A DNA stretch of 64,000 bases from Orobanche coerulescens. Taxonomy: Eukaryota; Streptophyta; Magnoliopsida; Lamiales; Orobanchaceae. The stretch spans positions 113,011,501 through 113,075,500 of the forward strand of contig CM065811.1 of assembly GCA_033398695.1 (NCBI GenBank), given 5' to 3'. Each line of letters begins with the position of its first letter. Positions within the stretch are counted from its first letter, which is position 1. Below the pieces are notes generated by a model. That model saw only the letters and a list, made by a program, of their open reading frames with translations. It had not been told where the DNA came from and ran no database searches. Positions 56,217-64,000 of the stretch are shown here, in pieces. The position numbers were made by a program, and so were the translations under genes.

Positions 56217-57206
56217 TTACAAGTCGTAATCCTTGATCAATTCCAGCCACCTTCTCTGCCTCATGTTTAATTCTTTCTGACTAAAAATGTACTTGAGGCT
56301 CTTGTGACCAGTGAAGATCTGATAACGAGTGCCGTATAAATAATGTCGCCAAATTTTCAAAGCAAAGACCACAGCTGCTAACTCCAGATCATGAGTCGGG
56401 TAATTAACTTCGTACGGTTTCAACTGTCGAGAGGCATAGGCAATCACTTTATCCTTTTGCATCAACACACATCCTGCACTCGATTTGAAGCATCGCCGTA
56501 TACCATGAATCCACTGGCCCGCCTGTAACGCTAATATAGGTGTCCGCTGCCTCCTCTTAAGTTCATCAAAGCCCGCCTGGCATTTCTCATTCCACACGAA
56601 TTTTCGGGTTTTCTGCAACAGCTGAGTAAGTGGACGAGCGATTTTGGAAAATCCTTCTACAAAACGGTGATAGTATCCCGCAAGTCCCAAGAAACTCCAG
56701 ACTTCTTTCACATTATTAGGAGATTCCCATTCCAATATTGCCTCGACTTTCTTCGGGTCCACCTGAACTCCGTCAGCTGATATTACATGCCCAAGGAAAG
56801 TTACTTCCCTAAGCCAGAACTCGCATTTGGAAAGTTTCGCATAAAGCTGTTCATTCCTCAAGGTGTTCAAAACCACACGTAAATGCTCGGCATGTTCCTC
56901 TATATCCTTTGAATAGATCAAAATGTCATCAATGAAAACGACCACAAACTTATCTAGGTATTCTAAGAATACCCGATTCATCAATTGCATAAATACTGCA
57001 GGAGCATTGGTAAGTCCGAATGGCATCACCACGAATTCATAGTGCTCGTACCGGGATCTGAAAGCGGATTTCGGTATATCCGATTCCTTAATTCTCAACT
57101 GATGGTATCCTGATCGTAAGTCAATCTTCGAGAATACCCTTGCCCCTTGCAGTTGATCAAACAAGTCATCGATCCGAGGTATAGGATACTTATTATTGAT
57201 CGTCAC
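56217..57206 (-). pseudogene. Reverse transcriptase and RNase H (family 7)
   Basis: Minus strand, 329 codons. Reverse transcriptase: [46 protein letters not shown], and catalytic [12 protein letters not shown] intact. RNase [49 protein letters not shown], then FTGHKSLKY, where the family has Asp in place of Gly. The region around WIHGIRR is also frameshifted relative to the family. It is preceded by a TAG at 57222-57224 after LCID, inside the conserved N-terminal reverse transcriptase segment. Confidence 0.92.
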
Positions 57207-57221
57207 TTTGTTTAGCTCCCT

Positions 57222-57869
57222 CTAATCAATACATAATCGAAGGGATCCATCATTCTTCCGGAAAAAGAGAACGGGCGCTCCCCAAGGAGAAACGCTAGGT
57301 TGAATATAACCCTTCTGTAATAATTCCTCCAGTTGCTTCTTTAGTTCATACATCTCGGTTGGCGCCATGCGGTATGGTGCTCTGGAAATAGGAGCGGCTC
57401 CAGGCTCTAATTCGATAGTGAACTCCACTTCTCTCTGCGGAGGTAACCCAGGTAGTTCGTCAGGGAATACATCTGAGAATTCATTCACTACTGGAATAGA
57501 TGAGAGCTCTACTCCTTCTTCTTTCTTCATGGCATAACACCAAAATCCGTAACAACCCTGCTTTAGCAATCTCGCTGCTTTAATCGCTTTGATTAATTTT
57601 CCTGAGCTGCCCGGTCTCCATCCTTTGAATAAATGTTCAGATCCATCATCAGCAACGATATAAATGACTCTCTTTCGGTAATTCAAAATAGCTCCATAAC
57701 GGTTGAGCCAATCGTCTCCGAGAATTAAATCGTCACCTTGGATGTCGACTACAATAAGATTTGATGGCCAATCTCTCCCTCCTATAGTCACTAGAAAATC
57801 TCTAGTTTCTAGGGTTCCCATAAGTTTCTCTTCGCTCGGTAATCCCACAAACATAAGGTTCACAATCAT
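57222..57869 (-). pseudogene. Protease C-terminal part and start of reverse transcriptase
   Basis: A minus-strand frame with DLILGDDWLNRYGA (protease C-terminal region), the linker VVNEFSDVFPDELPGLPP, and the start of reverse transcriptase (ISRAPYRMAP, ELKKQLEELLQKGYIQPS, SPWGAPVLF). It is joined to the protease start only by a frameshift around 57802-57869, where both frames overlap. Confidence 0.88.
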
Positions 57870-58101
57870 ACAAGCACGAGATTTTCAAATGATTAACACA
57901 GTTCAAAGATATGAAAGAATGCGTAGCTCCTGAATCGAATAAGACACTAACTGTTTGCAAAAGGATCTGAATCGTACCTGATGCAACAGCCGTGTTCTGA
58001 TCGTCTGACTTCTTCATCTCATAAATACGCGGAGGAACGGACCCAGCGCTGGATGCCTCTCTTTTCCCAACATTCTGCTGCTGGAAACCACTTTGCTGCA
58101 T
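57802..58101 (-). pseudogene. Protease N-terminal part (DSGA active site)
   Basis: A minus-strand frame of 99 codons. VLFDSGATHSFIS is the aspartic protease active site, intact. The upstream linker is rich in Q and S. It leaves frame near 57830. Confidence 0.85.
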
Positions 58102-59168
58102 CTGGTTTACACTAGTGTCCTTCGGGACCGGTGCAGGACTGCGAGTACCAAAAGATCGAGTCGCATTTCCACAAAATGTTGCGTGATGTCCTTCCTATCC
58201 ACAATCGAAACAGGTCACAGCAGGTGTGAAACAATCACGTCGAACATGCCCCGCTTTGCCATAGTTATAACATTTCTTCCCTGCGTCTGAAACGGTCGGT
58301 GCTACCCGGAACTTCTTTCCACCTCGAGAAGGATGAGGAGACCTCTTGGATGAATGAAATGAGGACTGGCCCCTGCGGGGCCCACTACTCTTATTCTCCG
58401 TGAAGTTTCCAGACACTTTCTGCTTCTTTGCTTCCGTTGATTTCTCTACTGCCACCTTTTTCATATCATATGCCAGCGTCTTGTCCTGATAATATCGCAG
58501 GGTGGTACATTCAAATCTGGACATATAGTGCTGAATTTCCGGCTTCATCCGCATGTCGAAATGTAAAATCCTCTCTGCCTCGGTTCTGACCAAGTGGCGC
58601 ACATAAGACAGCTGGTGATTAAAAGTTTAATCACGTCTGTCAGAGATGCCTCTGAATTCTGTGGAGAGAAAATCTCCCGGACTCGGGCCTCTATAACTGG
58701 GCGAGGACAATATTGCGCTTCCATCATTAATTTGAACTCCGTCCAGTCAACATTATGCTCCTCAGGTCGAATGGCCTCCCACCAGTCGAAAGCCTCCCCC
58801 GTCAGAAGATACTGGGCGACCGGAACCTTCTTGTCGTTGGGACAGTTTATCCCTGCAAAGATCTTCTCTAACTCTTTCAGCCAATGATCCCAAGAAAGCA
58901 TCTCAGCAGAACCGTCAAATTTCGGAGGGTGCAATTTGACCACCTCAGTAAGACATTTGTCTCCCCAATTTTCCTCGTTATGTTGATGTCCCATCGCCGT
59001 CTGCATGCGATCAACAACCTGATCAAACTGGTTTATCTGAGCAACCACCTGTTGAAGCACTCCCGGCACGTTAGGATCTGCATTATTATTAGCTGATCCC
59101 TGTTGTCCTCTAGAATGGGAATCGGTTCGACTAGCGGATAATTCTGGGGTAGACCTCCCATCAACATA
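58102..59168 (-). pseudogene. Gag (capsid and zinc knuckles) of family 7
   Basis: Coding likely starts just after the acceptor at 59169. The capsid part contains LHPPKFDGSAEMLSWDHWL, QYLLTGEAFDWWEA and VDWTEFKLMMEAQYCP. A frameshift near 58600 moves into HLVRTEAERILHFDMRM and RYYQDKTLAYDMKK. Two zinc knuckles follow: CYNYGKAGHVRRDC, with the second Cys changed to Tyr, and CFDCG-stop-EGHHATFC, with TAG at 58195-58197. The latter resembles the remnant at 8325-8366. Gag would form the particle and bind RNA. This copy cannot. Confidence 0.85.
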
Positions 59169-59300
59169 CTGTAAACACAAATACTCAATATCCAGGGCAA
59201 ACTTTCCAAAAAAAAAAAAAAGTCCGTCAATATTCACAAAACAGGAATTAAATAAAACGGTAGTATTTGGGATTAGGAGAGTTACAACCACGGTACTCAC
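59169..59300 (-). other. Candidate leader intron before gag
   Basis: On the minus strand a donor-like GTGAGTACC (59300) lies about 115 bases behind the LTR end and an acceptor-like TGTGTTTACAG ends at 59169, just before gag. Families 1, 3 and 4 have GTAAGT in a similar place and context (6030, 36487, 52165). Confidence 0.4.
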
Positions 59301-59397
59301 GACGATGCTGGCTCAGCAGTGATGTTACAACCGACCAATAATCAAATAACGTAAACAGACCCAACTTACCCGACTGCCAAGATATCCATGAATCTTG

Positions 59398-59409
59398 GCT
59401 CCGATACCA
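59398..59409 (-). promoter_or_regulatory. Primer binding site of family 7
   Basis: The minus strand reads TGGTATCGGAGC, five bases behind the 5' LTR. Confidence 0.85.
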
Positions 59410-59414
59410 TATTC

Positions 59415-61793
59415 TGTAACACCTTGAGATATTCGGAATAATTACAGCGCCGTAAATCCTTTATATAAGAATTTACAAGGCTAATTTGAAGACAATGGAA
59501 ATAATACAAAAGTGTCATTAATGAAAGGAATTTCAAACTCGTTCGACGATTCAAATAAATCCATTATTACAAAATGATCCCAAGACAAAAACATAAACGT
59601 ACTCGAGTACTGAAATAACCGGACAATAAGACAACATAAACCACATCACTGAGACACTTCATCGTCATGTCGGTACTGTGGCTGCTTTCCTGTTCCACGG
59701 CTACCTGAACATCAAAACAAATGTCAACCCCCGAAGGGGTTAGCAAAACAATGCTAGTACAAGTATCGTACTACAAAAATTATCAATGCATCATAAAACA
59801 TACAAAACGGACTCCCGTCATCGTAATCCAAGATGTGAATCCTCACGATTCCATCAACATAATACAGGGTAATCCAACGATCCAGCGCCCTCGGTATAGA
59901 TCCCCATGATGATCCCGTCGGACCAACGCATGGTGGGAAACCCATCCAACGATCCAGCGCCCTCAGCATAGATCCCCATGATGATCCCGTCGGACCAACG
60001 CATGGTGGACATTCGATCCAGCGCCCTCAGCATAGATCCTCATGATCCCCTCGGATCATTTTCAACACAACCATTATAATTATGCATACACATATGCAAA
60101 TCAACACGTTCATCAACGTAAATATCATGACAACTCAAAGAATATAGTCACATGTTCAACAACACGAATAAATCGTACACATGATCAATAATGCAATATC
60201 AATAAGCTTAAAATACGATACTTGCCTCAAATATGGCAAGAACAAATCACTCCAACGATCTCAACACACTCGAAGGCCGTCTCCTTCGATCAACGTAACA
60301 AGCTCGAACCTTAACAAAAGAAATAATATATAATTTATCTCATGTCGTACGAATGTCTAACAACCCGGTCTACGTCCGAAAGCTCTAAAAATGTAATCTG
60401 CCTGAACTACTTAGCGTGCGCTACGTAACGTGCGCTAAGCCTGCCCGTTAGCGCACGTAAACGAGGAAGTCTAGCATACGCTAACTTATGTACGGACAGT
60501 CCTCTCTGATTAGCCGACTGACTCACCTGATGACATAACGTACGTTACGTACCAAACGTAGAGTACGTTACTCATTCCCGATAGTGCACGTTAATATACA
60601 TATCTTAGCGTGCGCTAACCGTGCATGGCAGTTTACTACTGGGCAGAAAACTTGATCTAATGGTGATGAAACTCATGAAATCTTCAGTGTTAATTCATGC
60701 CATCTCCGTGCATATCATGCCCATACGGTTTGTGAAAGATCTTTACGGATTAAACGACTTCAAGGTACAAGGATACGTATAATCATCACAACATCATAAT
60801 TCATCTTGATCTTCAAGAAAATATCCTAAGTTCAATCCATTCCAAATCCTAAACGTATGATTCCATTATGTAAAGACATAAGAACTTGCTAATCTCCATG
60901 AACTGGCCAATATCGGTTAGAAGATACATGAATATGCTTAGGAGTCCATACACTAAAAAGGTTCAATGGATTATACGATGAATAAGTACTGAAACATCGA
61001 AAATATCCTTCTAACACATGATGTTCGACTACTTACGAATTTAACTGACTAGATAATCCCAAATCATGATCAAAACGTCCTTCAGAATACTACTAATATT
61101 AGTGAAGAATTACCTACCTCAAAGTAGCGAAGAACACGAAGGAATTTGAAGAAATCCAACACCGAGAGCTTGAACACCAATCTCCAATGATCTACAATCT
61201 TCAACTCGGGCTAGGATGATGATATGAAGGGTTTAGGATGGATAGAGTGAGTCTCTATGTCTCAGAATTCGGGTTTGGAAAGTCATGAAAGCTAAAAATG
61301 AAAAAGGGTGCTGTCCTATGTATAGAAAATGGTTATTAGCGCGCGCTAGTCCATATTCATAGCGTGCGCTAACGGCTATACGAAACTTACTGGCTTCACT
61401 GTACTCAGCATTTAGCGTGCGCTATTCTCATATCAGTAGCGTGCGCTACTGCGTTGACTTGGCTTTTCCCAAAATCCGTCCAGGTTCATCCCGACATAAT
61501 CCCAACGAAATCCGCGGCCTGATCTCACCTACCAACATGTCTCAATCATGCTGATTACGTATAGCGCGCGCTAAGGCTCATATATAGTGTGCGCTACTAA
61601 ACCCAAATTAGCGTACGCTATGCCTAGTCGATAGCATGCGCTACAAGTGCAAAATCACAATATTGAACACAATCATGAAATCATCTGCTCAACAACACCG
61701 GATCATGAAATACAGAGAATAATACTCATATCAAAATACAACAAATACAATATCACAAGGTTCAATTACACATCAGAAATCTCGGGTATTACA
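59415..61793 (-). repeat. Family 7 LTR, 5' copy
   Basis: 2379 bp, nearly identical to 52177-54564. The TATA-like place reads CTATACATAGG here, one or two changes from CTATATATAA. The word group at 60410-60620 is shorter by one 12-base unit than at 53160-53400. Confidence 0.9.
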
Positions 61794-61798
61794 TTTGG

Positions 61799-63996
61799 AT
61801 TCTTGAATTGTATTGAGATTTATTTCCGTTCTAAGTTGATATGCTTTGAGATTCAGCAGAATATTATGTGTTACAGTATAAGGTGACTGAGTTGGGACAG
61901 GATTGATGATCTTGAGAAACTATGATCTTGGAAATCAGTATGTTGGGTAGATTTTGGAACGGAATTGTGCATTTGGGAGAATGTTGTGGATGGTTGAAAA
62001 GAACATGTAGTCATGTTAGTACATTTTGAGACATCTGAACTGCTTTTGAGCATTTGAAAATGATACTTTTCAAAATGAATATTTCACGGATGTTTTACGG
62101 AAAATGATTTTGGGCCGAGACCCAATCGATTTTGAAATAGATTTATAACTCAGGACTTGAGGTCCAGAAGGGTTTTCTACTTTATAAACTTCTTGTAATG
62201 TGGAACGAGATATGGGTTGAGACCCTAATATTTCAAAAGAAAGCTTTTTTTTTTTCTAAAACTCCCGATATTTGTAAAACACTTTATCAGTCGTTTATCT
62301 ATTTCGTTTCTGCCTTTCGCGATTTTGATTTACTTATTCAAATGAAACTTCTCTGGAAGTCTTTTGCTGTGTTGAATTGTTTCCACGTTTTGTCAACGCT
62401 TAATTTAGGTGATCCACGATGGGTTAATGGTTGACGTTGCGAGTCATAGGTGGAAAAGGAGTTTTTGGTCGGAGTTTATATATTGAGATTTTGGAACTCT
62501 ATCGTGTGGTTTTCCCATGGAATGTCAGTGGATATTGATGATGAACCGAATTGGTATACAGGAGTATGGATGTGGTCAATCATTTGCATAGTTTTCATTT
62601 TAAAACTTCAAAATCGTGTAGATCAGAAGGAAACTGTTATCGGATACTTGGCACCAGCGAGCCGATTTAATTTTTTTCGAAAATTGATTTTGTGGTCTTA
62701 TCAAACTTTATGTTTTGAGTTTTAAAATTTTTGAAATAACTTTCGAAAAATTGTCTTCTTGACGAGAATATATGATTTCAAATTGGTTTTGAAAAAAGTG
62801 ATTGGTATACATACGCATTTAGTGCATAGTGCATATCATGGTGAAGTTATGAGTGTGACTCACGAACTGAATAATACATCAGTATGGTACGATGAAAAGA
62901 GATTCAAATTATAGTATGGTAGTTTGGTTATCCAGAGATGATCGGTTGGTTGATCAGATAAGAGAAATATGCTGCATGTTGTAGATCCATGCACAGGATG
63001 TAATTTTGGAACTTTGGAGTTCGTGAAATCGGGACATATGTGCTATGTGATTCCATTGGTATGGTAGTAGTGTGATTTTTACCATAGTGATTTTTGAAGG
63101 ATTTCTTTGGAAGTGTAGATTTGGGGACGGCGACCCCATGCTGGTTGTTTGGGATATTGAGTGGTAGTTCCCACTCCCTGTATGATTGGATATGTTCGTC
63201 GGTTTGTGATTGGTTATTCGTATGCCGAGGGGTATGTTCACTAGTCGGTTGTGTTTCGTTGAGATCCACTATATGTGATTTGCTTAACATTTTGAGAATT
63301 TTGTTCTTTCATATATCAGTTTCTGTGGTTCTGTGTTGATCGTGTTGGAGCTTACCGTGTGAAGGTATTCTCGATTATCGTTGATCGTTCGTTGATAATA
63401 TTAGAGTTTATCATGATGATGATATTTTCAATATTGTTTTGACCTCTGGTTGGTCATATTAGAGTTTATCATGTCGATGATATTCTCGATTGTGTTTTGA
63501 CCTTTGGATTGGTCGTATTGGAGTTTATCATGTCGATGATATTCTCGATTAATTTATTGGTTGATCATTGCTAATGGTCATCTGAGCGTTCAGATTTTGT
63601 TTCGATGTTTGGGGAATTATTGCCATTGCGTTGGGCAGTTGCTTCACAGATGTATCATGTATTATTCGTTTTATCAGAATTTGGGGACTTGATTGTGTAA
63701 TCAGACAGACAGGATTTGACACAGATAGATTATTTCATCCGAAGATGTTATGTTTTGTTGAGACTCATGGAATTATGATTGTAAGCGTGTTAAGGCTTTA
63801 CAGTGAAGTCACTTGCTAGCATCTCAGGAGATCGTCGACTTTGCGCATTTGTAAGTGTAATGTTTTGGTTATTCGTTAATGATGATGATTGATCGTTGTT
63901 GTGATGGTTCGGGAATATTTTGGTTGCAACAGTTTGTTTGTTTTCTATGACGGATTGCAAGTTTCGAGGACAAAACTTATTTTAAGTGGTGTAGTA
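61799..63996 (+). mobile_element. Family 4 internal region, third segment
   Basis: Continues the sequence cut at 52176. No intact gene. Near 63800-63860 a block like the one before the donor at 52165 recurs (GAGATCGTCGACTTTGCG, then TGTAAGTGTAAT). Near 63340-63560 three units of about 70 bases repeat TTAGAGTTTATCATG and ATGATATTCTCGATT. The segment ends with a damaged palindrome AAGTTTCGAGGACAAAACTT (63959-63978) and a weak polypurine tract. Confidence 0.7.
63340..63560 (+). repeat. About 70-bp tandem repeats in family 4 internal region
   Basis: TATTCTCGATT or a close form recurs near 63367, 63430, 63490 and 63540, each with a GGTCGTATTGGAGTTTATCAT-like block (one with ATGATGATGA). Confidence 0.7.
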
Positions 63997-64000
63997 TGTA
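63997..64000 (+). repeat. Start of family 4 3' LTR (runs out of window)
   Basis: TGTA follows TTTTAAGTGGTGTAGTA in the usual order palindrome, purine tract, TG. The LTR itself lies beyond 64000. Confidence 0.55.

Larger units (their letters stand above)
52177..61793 (-). mobile_element. Complete Tekay-type chromovirus (family 7), coding-dead
   Basis: TTTGG flanks both ends (52172-52176 and 61794-61798). On the minus strand: 5' LTR 61793-59415, primer site 59409-59398, gag, protease, reverse transcriptase, RNase H, integrase, chromodomain-like C-terminus, palindrome and polypurine tract, 3' LTR 54564-52177. The two LTRs (2379 and 2388 bp) are very similar, so insertion is young relative to its neighbours. 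Frameshifts and nonsense changes run through the whole gag-pol. It is the only element here with all standard parts, and the most likely relative of the source of proteins for the non-autonomous families. Confidence 0.92.

Noticed and set aside
62198..63339. Several 78-120-codon frames on both strands in the family 4 internal region
   Set aside because: No domain motif, overlapping frames on both strands, and no counterpart in the internal regions of families 1 and 3.
1..64000. tRNA or rRNA genes, organelle inserts, bacterial-type operons
   Set aside because: No tRNA-like stem set, rRNA segment or organellar gene was recognised. The tRNA-related motifs are only 12-base primer binding sites.

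Overview
The window looks like an intergenic block of a large, transposon-rich flowering-plant genome, probably a eudicot. This rests on the element types (Ty3/gypsy chromoviruses with plant-type initiator-Met primer sites, an L1-type LINE with an RNase H tail, a CACTA/TNP2 transposase, hAT and Mutator-like elements), on GT..AG intron signals, and on the absence of bacterial gene organisation. I see no intact host gene, tRNA, rRNA or CRISPR array. At most one short host-type first exon (26026-26067) is possible. Every long protein match is a transposon relic carrying stops or frameshifts.

Layout. 1-2473: an LTR end, a reverse-transcriptase relic and AT-rich filler. 2474-17896: a four-level nest. 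A foldback repeat has one arm split by a non-autonomous hAT element (2632-17620, 8-bp target duplication ATTCAAAC). The hAT is split by an LTR-internal-LTR-internal-LTR array (3305-17194, 5-bp duplication AGAAC) made of about 2.5-kb LTRs and two 3.1-kb internal regions with no intact gene. 18146-20654: small hAT-type elements and a Mutator-like element with an AT-rich core. 20700-25257: a decayed LINE. 25275-30642: an inverted-repeat element and a broken CACTA transposase gene. 30643-40199: two further LTR families, one inserted just behind the primer site of the other. 40200-44978: a minus-strand CRM-like gypsy fragment joined to the preceding LTR through microhomology. 44982-64000: a fourth non-autonomous LTR element (3' LTR begins at 63997), carrying a solo LTR inside a solo LTR (47519-51918) and a structurally complete but coding-dead minus-strand Tekay-type chromovirus (52177-61793, duplication TTTGG).

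How the parts relate. Most large LTRs here are mosaics on one skeleton. They share a start and an end. Upstream of the presumed TATA box sits a family-specific array of CpG-rich palindromic words (GCCGCGGC, TTACGGCCGTAA or TAGCGCACGCTA). Further down sits a 64-78-bp tandem array, then in several families two consecutive hairpins whose stems change in a compensatory way. Word arrays and tandem arrays occur in different combinations in different families, and families with different LTR centres share almost the same internal region. The internal regions keep gag zinc-knuckle remnants and a Tekay-like palindrome beside the polypurine tract, so they look like non-autonomous derivatives that may have used Tekay-type proteins in trans. 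That last step is inference.
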